This document shows, piece by piece, positions 1 to 6,290 of a stretch of 11,541 nucleotides of DNA (its first letter is position 1; every line of letters begins with the position of its first letter). The notes under the pieces were generated by a model, which was not told where the DNA came from, did not search any database, and saw only the letters and a program-made list of their open reading frames with translations. The stretch lies in assembly GCA_018057635.1 (NCBI GenBank), contig JAGPDJ010000043.1:1-11541 (forward strand), given 5' to 3'. This DNA is from Ferruginibacter sp. (GTDB lineage: Bacteria > Bacteroidota > Bacteroidia > Chitinophagales > Chitinophagaceae). A program made the position numbers and the translations under genes.

Positions 1-295
1 GCGTAGTATAAATTTTGTTATAGTGCTTTCTCAATTCATCAAAACAGGTTTTTACATCAGTAAACTGGTGAACCGTTAACCATTTTGCTGCACTGGAACT
101 GCTCTTGGCCCCCCATTTCTTATGCTTTTCTATAGCTGTATTCAATACATAAATATCCTGGATGCCAATGGCATCACAGGTGCGCATTACTGCCGAAATA
201 TTATGCGGATCGGAAACATTTTCCAGAACCACAGTTATACCAGGTTGCCTTTTTGCAAGCACGGCATTCAGCCTTTCACTTCTTTCTGATGTCAT
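1..295 (-). CDS. trmH: TrmH-family tRNA (guanosine-2'-O)-methyltransferase, N-terminal part (cut by window edge)
   Basis: A 98-codon open frame runs off the left edge, so only the N-terminal part of the enzyme is present. Family members (SpoU/TrmH, SPOUT fold) transfer methyl from S-adenosylmethionine to a ribose 2'-OH, in E. coli TrmH at Gm18 of tRNA. The start MTSERSERLNAVLAKRQP is collinear with E. coli TrmH, which has MNPTRYARICEMLARRQP. It is followed by TVVLENVSDPHNISAVMRTC, the conserved substrate/RNA segment with N and R of the NxxAxxRT motif, and by a glycine/serine-rich stretch KKWGAKSSSSAAKW. The cofactor-binding knot would lie outside the window. The start at 295 was chosen by this alignment. 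In-frame ATGs at 322 and 334 exist, and a GGGAGG lies just upstream of 334, so a longer form is possible. The gene is divergent from the PH-domain gene, with a gap of about 70 bp. Confidence 0.85.
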   Translation of the reverse strand, partial: MTSERSERLNAVLAKRQPGITVVLENVSDPHNISAVMRTCDAIGIQDIYVLNTAIEKHKKWGAKSSSSAAKWLTVHQFTDVKTCFDELRKHYNKIYTT

Positions 296-363
296 AGTTG
301 CGAAAATCGGATAAATGTGCATACAAATTATCATTCCTCCCGGTATTTTTTTAACTTGTGGGT

Positions 364-1002
364 ATGAGAACATCATTAAAAAATGAAGAGAAACTTTTGC
401 TGGTTATCCGCCACCATTGGTTGAAACTGGCAGTTCCGTTTGCAGGTTGGCTGGCTTTAACAATCCTGGTACTGTGGCTTTCCTATTCCATAGAATCATT
501 TTCAACATCCGTGGCACTTATCGTTATACTAATAGCAGCCATTTACCCGCTGTGGAAATACTTTGAATGGGTTCACAACATTTGGGCCGTAACCAATTTC
601 AGGGTGATTGATGAAGGTGGCTTTTTTACAAGGTATGCCAAGGAAAGCCCGCTGGATAAGATCAACAACATTGAATATGACCAGTCTTTCTGGGGCAGGA
701 TTTTCCGTTATGGCAATGTAGATATACAGACTGCAGCTGAAATGGGAGAAACAAGTTATCAAATGATCCATCGCCCTAAACTGTTAAAAGATACCATAAC
801 ACATGCCCAGGAAGAATACAAGTTAAGGCACATGAGCAGCCAGGCCCAGCAACTTGCAAGAGCCATCGTATCAAATTCAACAATTACAACTCCAACACAG
901 GGTATGATAGCAGATGAACTGCAGAAACTTTTTGATTTGAAAGAGAAAGGAGTGATTACCGAGGAAGAGTTTCTATTGCAGAAGAAGAAACTGATGAGCT
1001 GA
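364..1002 (+). CDS. Membrane protein with bacterial PH domain and C-terminal SHOCT motif
   Basis: The protein is 212 residues from ATG 364; a GTG two codons earlier at 358 is also possible, and no ribosome site decides. Two hydrophobic helices, roughly residues 20-41 and 48-64, are followed by a bPH2/YdbS-like (DUF304) domain at about 70-150. That domain carries the typical WAVTNFRVIDEGGFFTR and PLDKINNIEYDQSFWGRIF strands and turn. A charged linker leads to a C-terminal SHOCT motif at about 182-212, with DELQKLFDLKEKGVITEEEF. SHOCT is a short helical oligomerisation or interaction module often placed at protein ends. The precise function of this family is not known; by architecture it is an inner-membrane protein with its PH and SHOCT parts on one side of the membrane. 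It converges on the epimerase gene. Its coding sequence ends 8 bp before a palindromic repeat. Confidence 0.8.
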   Translation: MRTSLKNEEKLLLVIRHHWLKLAVPFAGWLALTILVLWLSYSIESFSTSVALIVILIAAIYPLWKYFEWVHNIWAVTNFRVIDEGGFFTRYAKESPLDKINNIEYDQSFWGRIFRYGNVDIQTAAEMGETSYQMIHRPKLLKDTITHAQEEYKLRHMSSQAQQLARAIVSNSTITTPTQGMIADELQKLFDLKEKGVITEEEFLLQKKKLMS

Positions 1003-1010
1003 TTTTTTTC

Positions 1011-1086
1011 ACCGCAGAGAACTTGAGAAAAGGAGTTAACGCAGAGACTCTCTGCGAAACCGCTGCGCACTCCTGTTCTCTGCGGT
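1011..1086. repeat. Nested palindromic intergenic repeat (GCAGAG/CTCTGC type)
   Basis: This element almost fills the gap between two convergent genes. The outer arms ACCGCAGAGAAC (1011-1022) and GTTCTCTGCGGT (1075-1086) pair perfectly over 12 bp. Middle arms AGGAGT (1031-1036) and ACTCCT (1069-1074) pair. Inner arms CGCAGAG (1040-1046) and CTCTGCG (1050-1056) close a 3-nt loop. Neither strand has a T-run after the hairpin, so it is not a standard intrinsic terminator, although it could stop or protect both converging transcripts. It resembles dispersed palindromic repeats found in many Bacteroidota genomes. Confidence 0.8.
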
Positions 1087-1098
1087 TAACCTTACCTG

Positions 1099-2115
1099 TT
1101 AAAATGTATTAACCTGGATCCCCAACCCCGGGTTATCTGTATAAATAATTTTTCCAAAATCAAATTTCACACCTTCCCCAATATCTTCAGCCAGCAACAG
1201 CGGACCATCCATATCCACATAATCAAGCATGGGTGCAAGTTGTGCAATGGCAGCCGTACCGACAGAGCTTTCATTCATGCATCCAACCATCACTTTTAAC
1301 CCAAGCTCTTTTGCTTTGGTGATCATTCTTTTCGCAGGTGTAATGCCGCTGCATTTGGTGAGTTTAATATTGATGCCATTAAAATGATCCACACATTTTA
1401 TAACATCTTCTTCTTTCACGCAACTTTCATCAGCAATTAGTGGCAGGGAAGATTTTTCATACAAAATCTTCATATCATCCCAGTTGTCTTTTGCCAAAGG
1501 TTGTTCAATGAATTCAACACCTAATGCTTCCAGTTGTGGTATCTTTTGCAGCGCCTGTTCCAGTGTCCAGCCGGCATTTGCGTCTACCCGTATTATTGCA
1601 TCAGTCTCTTTACGCAAGGCAGCAACCATTTCCACATCGCCTTCAATACCCATTTTTACTTTATAAATTGGCCATGGCTTTTCTTTCATTTTCAAAACCA
1701 TGTTCTCTATGCTGTCAATTCCAATTGTATAATCTGTTAATGGTGAATGTTGAGTATCCAGTCCCCATAATTCATGTAACTGTTTCTTTTTTAATTTTCC
1801 ATAAATATCCCAGCCTGCCATATCCAATGCACAAACCAGGAAAGGGTTTTGAGGAAAAAGATGATGCAGGTAATGCCAGAAACGATCCGGGTCGGAAAAA
1901 GAAAATTTTTCAACAAAAACTTTCTTTAGTTCCAGGTCTGAAACCATTTTCTCTACCGGAATATTATAATAGCTGATGGCCGGAGCTTCCCCATAACCGG
2001 TAATTCCAAAAAAATCAAGCTTCACAATAAATGTTGGCTGATGTGTTTTGGTTCCCTTTGAAATAGTGAACGGATGATTGAAAGGCAACTCGTATGTACA
2101 ATAAGAGACTTTCAT
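1099..2115 (-). CDS. Dipeptide epimerase (L-Ala-D/L-Glu epimerase-like, enolase superfamily)
   Basis: This 338-residue protein has the muconate-lactonizing-enzyme/dipeptide-epimerase architecture: an alpha+beta capping domain at about 1-120, then a (beta/alpha)7beta barrel. Visible active-site residues are the KxK pair K152/K154 in YKVKMG, the Mg ligands D178 (RVDANAGW), E204 (FIEQP) and D229 (IADES), the opposing lysine K254 in IKLTKCSG, and the DxD motif D301-M-D303 in DYVDMDGP. The lysine after 'IKLxKC' together with DxDGP is typical of dipeptide epimerases rather than of o-succinylbenzoate synthase or mandelate racemase. The family member L-Ala-D/L-Glu epimerase acts in murein-peptide recycling, but other members act on different dipeptides, so the substrate is not settled. 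Its ATG lies 2 bp after the malQ stop, which indicates co-transcription and probable translational coupling. No key residue is missing. Confidence 0.85.
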   Translation of the reverse strand: MKVSYCTYELPFNHPFTISKGTKTHQPTFIVKLDFFGITGYGEAPAISYYNIPVEKMVSDLELKKVFVEKFSFSDPDRFWHYLHHLFPQNPFLVCALDMAGWDIYGKLKKKQLHELWGLDTQHSPLTDYTIGIDSIENMVLKMKEKPWPIYKVKMGIEGDVEMVAALRKETDAIIRVDANAGWTLEQALQKIPQLEALGVEFIEQPLAKDNWDDMKILYEKSSLPLIADESCVKEEDVIKCVDHFNGINIKLTKCSGITPAKRMITKAKELGLKVMVGCMNESSVGTAAIAQLAPMLDYVDMDGPLLLAEDIGEGVKFDFGKIIYTDNPGLGIQVNTF

Positions 2116-2117
2116 GC

Positions 2118-4784
2118 TTAACGGCCACTTTGTTTGATGAGCGTTTTGAGTTCATCAATCAGGGGCTTGTATTCCAGCAATGATTCCAATGTAACATGCA
2201 TCCGGTAATCCCAGTGGTGATCAGGATTTGCAGGTACATTTATCCTTTCATCTGCCGGGTTTTCCCTCCTGATACCAGCATCCATGGCCATGATATCCTG
2301 TATCAGGAAAACAGCCCACATAGCAGGTGACTGTATGTGCTGCCTGATAATATCCCTGCAGATCCATGGCTCACAATAAAATGGTGCTTCACCATTATGA
2401 CCTAGCAGGCTGTTATAAAAATGAGGTATGTTGTCTCTTTCTTCTTCCCACCATTGTCTCAATGTACTCATGTCGTGCGTGGAAGGTGTAACCACACTTA
2501 AGTAAAATGCATTTTGCGGATTGGCAAACTGATCTCCCGATTTTTTGGGCATGCGTTGTACCTGCAGCGATAAAATTTCCCTGTTTACTAAAACACTTTC
2601 TACAAATCCGGGTACCATTCCCAGGTCTTCTGCACACAATAGCATGTTGGTATTCAGTTGCAGGGCATTCAGTTTTTTCTGCCCTACGTCATTCCACAGT
2701 TCATCCTGCATTTCAAAGAAATACCTGTTATAAAGGCTGCTTAATTTTTGCTGGCGCTCGTGATCAAGGTTTTTATATGATTCCGTTAGCTGCATACTTA
2801 TCCTGAAGTGGAAATAACCCGGCCGGTCTTCATCTTCCAAGAGTATCACATCTGTGATCAGATCAAAGAGGCCCTGTTGTAAAAATGCTTTTTCCGGATT
2901 CTTTTTGAAATAAGCAGCAATTTTTTGTTGAGAATTAAATGATGATTTAAACTGGTAATTACTCAATATATTTTCCTTAACCCAGGCTTCATTACCGGGG
3001 AAAAATTTGCGCAATGTATCTTCCGAAATAAAAGGATTGCAAAAACGGTCTTTTTCAAAATAGATTCCCATTGCTTCAAAATCATGTATACCTAACGGTA
3101 AGGAAGGTACGAAAGTACCCAGGATGCCTTCAATATCCTTGTGCGGGATACTCCATATTCTGAAGAAACCAAGGATATGATCTATCCGGATAGCATCAAA
3201 ATAATTGCTCATGTGCTCCATACGCTGGCGCCACCAGGCATAATTATTCTTGCCCATCTCTTCCCAGTTATATGTAGGAAATTCCCAGTTCTGGCCTTTT
3301 ACAGCAAAGGCATCAGGCGGAGCGCCTGCCTGCTTATCCATATGAAACAACGTTGGGTGCATCCATGTTTCCACACTGTGTCTGCCAACGCCTATCGGCA
3401 GGTCGCCTTTTAATATGATACCATTTTTATGTGCATGCTCTACAGCATCCAGCAATTGCAGGTGCAGGTGATATTGAGTATAATAATGAATGGCGATTTC
3501 ATCATAATGCGCATTGTCCGGACTTACCAGTTCCTGGATCACATGTTCATCATATACATTGTAATCTTCCCATTTAACCGGATCGGGGGTGTTATTAAGA
3601 TCACGCAGGTAACAAAATGCAGCATAAGGAACCAGCCAGTACCTGTTCATGTCGAAAAATTCAAAAAAGGCAAAGTCGTCTTTAAAACTATGGCGCTCCT
3701 TGTAATACAATTGCCTGATGGCTTCACTCTTCATCTTTACCACATTGTCATAATCAAGTTGTGGTTTATCATTCAATGCAGTGATCCTGTTGTGAAAATC
3801 TTCTGAGAATTCAACGCCTGCAGCTACCGCCAGTTTGTGCACATTCAGGTATAACGGGTGAAGTGCAAATGCTGAAATGGATGCATAAGGATATGAATCT
3901 TTGAAAGTATGGGTTGCAGTGGTATCGTTGATTGGCAATAGCTGAATCAATTTGATACCTGATTCTTTTGCCCAGTTAATAAGCAGGTGAAGGTCTGTAA
4001 AATCTCCAACGCCCCAGCTTTTCTCCGATTTCAATGATGATACCGGGAAATTAACACCCGCGCCCTGCCACTTGAACTGGTCGAACCTGGGGAATGTATG
4101 ATAGGTTACCAGTTTATCCTTGCCCGGATTGTATTCCAGGTAACGATTGCTGCCATCTTCATAAAAAACGATCTTTTTTTCCGTAAGGTCGTAAATGCCA
4201 AATTTATAAGCTACCGGGTATTGCTCTTTTTGAAGGTTTAATGCAACTGACCAGCATTTTCCTGTTTTATGTAAAAGAACAGGTTCCTCTTCCGACCAGT
4301 TACTCATTTCTTTGGCTGATCCCGTAATACAAACTACTTTGTCATCCTGCAGGAATGGTACAAAAGCTTTGAAAAGATGGGTAGCTTTTTTTGGTTTATC
4401 TTTTTTGCCTGGCTTTCCCTGTTCTTTATTCAATACCAACTCAAAAGGCTTGCTTAAAAATACATTGTCATAATGTGGAACTACCTGCCACTCGTCGAAA
4501 ACATCAATTGTTCCGGATTTTTGTTTTCCAAAATTTACAGCCCGGTGAATACAAAGATCTGTTTCATCTGCTTTCCAGTCTTCCTTTAAAATATAACTGT
4601 ATTCAAGTGTGTCTTTGAGATCAAGATCGGCTGTATCAATAGAAGTATGCCAGAATTCCTCATTAAGGTATTCCATTTTTACTTCAACACCCGCATCTGT
4701 ATTGTCTTTTGAGGAATTTTTGATTAATATGTAGAAGGTCTGACCGTACCTTGTTTTGTATTTTATATGCAGCTTGATTACCAT
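2118..4784 (-). CDS. malQ: 4-alpha-glucanotransferase, DPE2-like (CBM20-CBM20-GH77)
   Basis: This 888-residue enzyme of glycoside hydrolase family 77 moves alpha-1,4-glucan segments between maltose/maltodextrin and an acceptor glucan in the cytoplasm. From ATG 4784, two starch-binding CBM20 domains occupy about 1-110 and 135-235; the second has ITGSAKEMSNW and EDGSNRYLEY. The GH77 barrel follows from about 245, with KSWGVGDFTDL and the substrate loop GDLPIGVGRHSVETW. Catalytic residues are D535 (AIRIDHILGFFRIW, nucleophile), E719 (LLCAEDLGM, acid/base) and D771 (TPSTHDMSTLRQWW). Nucleophile and acid/base are 184 residues apart, against 47 in Thermus amylomaltase (D293/E340). This large insert plus paired CBM20s is the hallmark of plant DPE2 and its bacterial relatives. 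A frame-open TTG at 4805 would add seven residues, but ATG 4784 fits the CBM20 start better. It is the first gene of an operon with the epimerase. Confidence 0.93.
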   Translation of the reverse strand: MVIKLHIKYKTRYGQTFYILIKNSSKDNTDAGVEVKMEYLNEEFWHTSIDTADLDLKDTLEYSYILKEDWKADETDLCIHRAVNFGKQKSGTIDVFDEWQVVPHYDNVFLSKPFELVLNKEQGKPGKKDKPKKATHLFKAFVPFLQDDKVVCITGSAKEMSNWSEEEPVLLHKTGKCWSVALNLQKEQYPVAYKFGIYDLTEKKIVFYEDGSNRYLEYNPGKDKLVTYHTFPRFDQFKWQGAGVNFPVSSLKSEKSWGVGDFTDLHLLINWAKESGIKLIQLLPINDTTATHTFKDSYPYASISAFALHPLYLNVHKLAVAAGVEFSEDFHNRITALNDKPQLDYDNVVKMKSEAIRQLYYKERHSFKDDFAFFEFFDMNRYWLVPYAAFCYLRDLNNTPDPVKWEDYNVYDEHVIQELVSPDNAHYDEIAIHYYTQYHLHLQLLDAVEHAHKNGIILKGDLPIGVGRHSVETWMHPTLFHMDKQAGAPPDAFAVKGQNWEFPTYNWEEMGKNNYAWWRQRMEHMSNYFDAIRIDHILGFFRIWSIPHKDIEGILGTFVPSLPLGIHDFEAMGIYFEKDRFCNPFISEDTLRKFFPGNEAWVKENILSNYQFKSSFNSQQKIAAYFKKNPEKAFLQQGLFDLITDVILLEDEDRPGYFHFRISMQLTESYKNLDHERQQKLSSLYNRYFFEMQDELWNDVGQKKLNALQLNTNMLLCAEDLGMVPGFVESVLVNREILSLQVQRMPKKSGDQFANPQNAFYLSVVTPSTHDMSTLRQWWEEERDNIPHFYNSLLGHNGEAPFYCEPWICRDIIRQHIQSPAMWAVFLIQDIMAMDAGIRRENPADERINVPANPDHHWDYRMHVTLESLLEYKPLIDELKTLIKQSGR

Positions 4785-4847
4785 AAACAAATTTTGGAAT
4801 CGCAATTTAAGAAATGAAGCCTTGTTTTAGTATAATTATTTTAATTA

Positions 4848-4859
4848 GAAAACGTTTGC
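4848..4859. promoter_or_regulatory. Possible LacI-family operator between malQ and the small membrane gene
   Basis: GAAAACGTTTGC has a perfect 8-bp palindromic core AAACGTTT centred on the CpG at 4853-4854, with an outer G/C pair. LacI-family operators are typically palindromes with a central CG (AAnCGnTT core), and such regulators often control starch and maltose genes. The site lies 64 bp upstream of the malQ start and overlaps the -33 region of the divergent small gene, a good position for control of both. This is inference from sequence and position only; an 8-bp core can occur by chance in AT-rich DNA. Confidence 0.35.
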
Positions 4860-4884
4860 ATTTATATCTTCTATCTTATATTTG
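4856..4884 (+). promoter_or_regulatory. Bacteroidota-type promoter of the 52-residue membrane protein gene
   Basis: TTG (4856-4858), an 18-nt spacer, and TATATTTG (4877-4884) closely match the Bacteroidota housekeeping promoter (TTTG, about 19 nt, TAnnTTTG). Transcription would start about 5-7 bases downstream, near 4890, giving a leader of about a dozen bases before the ATG at 4903. It is the best promoter match I found in the window. Confidence 0.65.
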
Positions 4885-4902
4885 CCAAAATAATTATTAC
4901 AA

Positions 4903-5061
4903 ATGGCAACAACAACAAAAAAATCCACCGGATTATACTGGCTCCTGTTTTTTGTATCAATAGCTGTTTTCTTCTGGGTATATGCAATTGGAGGTGGCTA
5001 TTGCTCAATGATATTACCTTTTAATGTCACTTTTTTTGCTTTGGCACTCGATTTAATGTAA
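4903..5061 (+). CDS. Small two-helix membrane protein, 52 residues
   Basis: The open frame begins MATTTKKSTGLYWLLFFVSI and ends LALDLM. After a short lysine-containing N-terminus comes a first membrane helix at about residues 10-29, a GGGYC turn at 30-34, and a second hydrophobic stretch at about 36-52. I do not recognise a family. The case that it is a real gene rests on context: a near-consensus promoter ends 18 bp upstream, a perfect 12-bp hairpin with a T-tract lies 22 bp downstream, and there is no competing frame. It is therefore a monocistronic unit, divergent from malQ. A LacI-operator-like palindrome overlaps its -33 region, so it may respond to sugar, though nothing in the protein itself points to transport or metabolism. 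The absence of a cleavable signal or lipobox suggests an integral inner-membrane peptide. Confidence 0.65.
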   Translation: MATTTKKSTGLYWLLFFVSIAVFFWVYAIGGGYCSMILPFNVTFFALALDLM

Positions 5062-5083
5062 AATTCTTCAACGTATAGCTTAC

Positions 5084-5112
5084 AAAATGCCTGTCTATGG
5101 ACAGGCATTTTT
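5084..5112 (+). terminator. Intrinsic terminator of the small membrane protein gene
   Basis: AAAATGCCTGTC (5084-5095), a TATG loop, and GACAGGCATTTT (5100-5111) form a perfect 12-bp stem ending in a T-run. It lies 22 bp after the stop codon at 5061. The A/T-rich stem base would let it act on both strands, but only a plus-strand gene lies upstream of it. Confidence 0.85.
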
Positions 5113-5198
5113 AATTATATATATTTATTCAAAGTAATTTCTTAAACAAACTGTAACTAAAAGAAACAGATTTTGTAATTTTTCAGAAACATTTAAAT

Positions 5199-5591
5199 AT
5201 GAAAAAAATTATATTTATTTCGATGGTAATTACCATGATGGGTTGTTCCAAACAACAATGTGATCTTGATAGAGCAGATGCAATTAAGCCAAAATTAACG
5301 ATCATTGCACCAGCAAAAAGTGAGTCTTACAGTACCGGTGACCCATTGTGTTTTAAAGGTGATGTAATTGACGGGAGCTCGCTTAAAACTGTAAAGCTGC
5401 TGCTATTTAACATCAATGACCTGAATACTCCGATTATTCATTACAGTTACCCTGTTTCTGAAAGAAGTATTTATATAGAGCAAAAAATGATCATTCCGCC
5501 TGGTTTAAGCGGGCAATGTGTATTACAGTTTGAAGCCACTGATTTTTACAATAACAGGGCAGTTACAACTTTGAATTTTTCCAGTAATTGA
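5199..5591 (+). CDS. Lipoprotein with Ig-like fold, function unknown
   Basis: The protein is 130 residues. The signal peptide MKKIIFISMVITMMGCSK carries a lipobox-like MMGC, so Cys16 should be lipidated after signal peptidase II cleavage and the protein anchored in a membrane. The mature part has the pattern of a single Ig/PKD-like beta-sandwich. A P-x-L-x-I-x-x-P strand comes first (about 31-38), then a YSTGDPLCFKGDVIDGSSL segment with the 'G..i...g.v.D...L' spacing of bacterial Ig-like domains, a KTVKLLLFNI strand, and a C-terminal QFEATDFYNNRAVTTLNF strand. It somewhat resembles DUF4625-type Bacteroidota lipoproteins, but I cannot confirm the family. There are three cysteines besides the lipid one (C20, C51, C108). 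It has no obvious promoter match or terminator, and it converges on the small lipoprotein gene with a 14-bp gap. Confidence 0.75.
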   Translation: MKKIIFISMVITMMGCSKQQCDLDRADAIKPKLTIIAPAKSESYSTGDPLCFKGDVIDGSSLKTVKLLLFNINDLNTPIIHYSYPVSERSIYIEQKMIIPPGLSGQCVLQFEATDFYNNRAVTTLNFSSN

Positions 5592-5605
5592 GTTAAAAAT
5601 CAGGC

Positions 5606-5722
5606 CTATTTAACCGGGCGACAGCGTTTGTAATGATTATTAGCAGCCTGGTGAACAGATACTGACCTTGAACAGGAAACAAGCAAGCTTACAAAAGCTA
5701 ATAAAACGATAGATTTTTTCAT
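5606..5722 (-). CDS. Very small lipoprotein, 38 residues
   Basis: The frame encodes MKKSIVLLAFVSLLVSCSRS followed by an 18-residue tail with several basic residues, ending HYKRCRPVK. The first 17 residues are a textbook lipoprotein signal: two lysines, a hydrophobic core and the lipobox LVSC with Cys17. The mature peptide is only about 22 residues long and carries a second cysteine at position 34. A signal peptide this well formed is unlikely by chance, which is the main support for a real gene; no ribosome site or promoter matches consensus. It converges on the larger lipoprotein gene. The function is unknown. Small lysis-type or entericidin-like lipoproteins have comparable size, but I see no specific similarity. 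Confidence 0.5.
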   Translation of the reverse strand: MKKSIVLLAFVSLLVSCSRSVSVHQAANNHYKRCRPVK

Positions 5723-5830
5723 TTGAGGGGGTTTTTGGTTAGCATAGAATTAAGAGAACGAATAATATTAGAAAAAAGTATGCCAAATATTTAACCAGAA
5801 CCATTGAAATCTAAAGGAAATACTATTTAT

Positions 5831-5939
5831 TTCCCGGAGATAGCCGCAGATTAAAAAACATCGCAGATTTAATATAATCAAATAGCATGTAAAATATCAG
5901 CGGTTTCTGCGTTTTAGATCATCAATAATCTGCGGGAAT
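5831..5939. repeat. Degenerate palindromic repeat (GCAGATT/AATCTGC type)
   Basis: Outer arms CCGCAGATTA (5844-5853) and TAATCTGCGG (5926-5935) pair perfectly. TTCCCG (5831-5836) and CGGGAA (5934-5939) offer an alternative closing pair. Inner arms CGCAGA (5862-5867) and TCTGCG (5906-5911) also pair. The layout, with GCAGA on the left and TCTGC on the right in nested pairs, parallels the element at 1011-1086, but the sequence is more decayed and more AT-rich. No T-run follows, and no coding signal is present here. Confidence 0.7.
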
Positions 5940-6049
5940 ATTATTTTATAAAGGGAAGGCAACTTAAATTATATGTTGGCTAACACATTTGTTATTTCCT
6001 ATAGATTGGGATGCAAAGAATAGTTTTAAGGAAGAATGGTATACTTAAA

Positions 6050-6241
6050 GAGATTCTTCACTATCGATTGGGGGACGGATAAACTTGGAGAGATTCTTCG
6101 TTATCGCTCAGAAAGACAGCCACATTATAGAGAGATTCTTCACTATCATTGGATAAAGTTTCTACTTAATGAGATTCTTTGCTGTCGCTCAGAATGACAG
6201 GTCAACCTGGAGAGATCCTTCGCTAATGCTCAGGATGACAA
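6050..6241. repeat. Five tandem units of a ~40-bp GAGATTCTTC repeat
   Basis: Units start at 6050, 6090, 6132, 6171 and 6212, a spacing of 40, 42, 39 and 41 bp. Each opens with GAGATTCTTC or a one-base variant. Units 2, 4 and 5 continue to a GCTCAGAATGACA-like end, while units 1 and 3 have diverged after the opening. The same core is a widespread dispersed repeat in Bacteroidota and other genomes. The frame across it (MRFFAVAQNDRS...) is a typical spurious product of that repeat. The array ends at the hairpin after dnaK. Confidence 0.8.
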
Positions 6242-6270
6242 AGGCCCGGATAAATGAATACCCGGGCCTT
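6241..6270 (-). terminator. GC-rich hairpin downstream of dnaK, probable terminator
   Basis: AAGGCCCGG (6241-6249) and CCGGGCCTT (6262-6270) form a perfect 9-bp stem with a 12-nt loop, starting 20 bp after the dnaK stop. In the dnaK direction only three T residues follow the stem, while in the plus direction TTTT follows. It may therefore act as a weak or bidirectional terminator, or as a 3' end stabiliser. Confidence 0.6.
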
Positions 6271-6290
6271 TTCCTGTATGTTTTGATTTC

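Noticed and set aside
759..1070. Minus-strand 103-codon frame opposite the PH/SHOCT gene
   Set aside because: It is antisense to a recognisable domain protein and begins inside the palindromic repeat.
1011..1086. Standard rho-independent bidirectional terminator
   Set aside because: The stems are good, but no T-run follows the hairpin on either strand.
1524..1976. Plus-strand 150-codon frame opposite the epimerase
   Set aside because: It lies entirely antisense to an epimerase with all catalytic residues intact, and its composition is that of a shadow frame.
4785..4805. Longer malQ start at the TTG at 4805
   Set aside because: It adds only seven non-homologous residues; the ATG at 4784 directly precedes the first strand of the CBM20 domain.
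6050..6241. CRISPR array
   Set aside because: The units are ~40 bp head to tail with degenerate repeats and no constant repeat alternating with unique spacers, and no cas gene is nearby.
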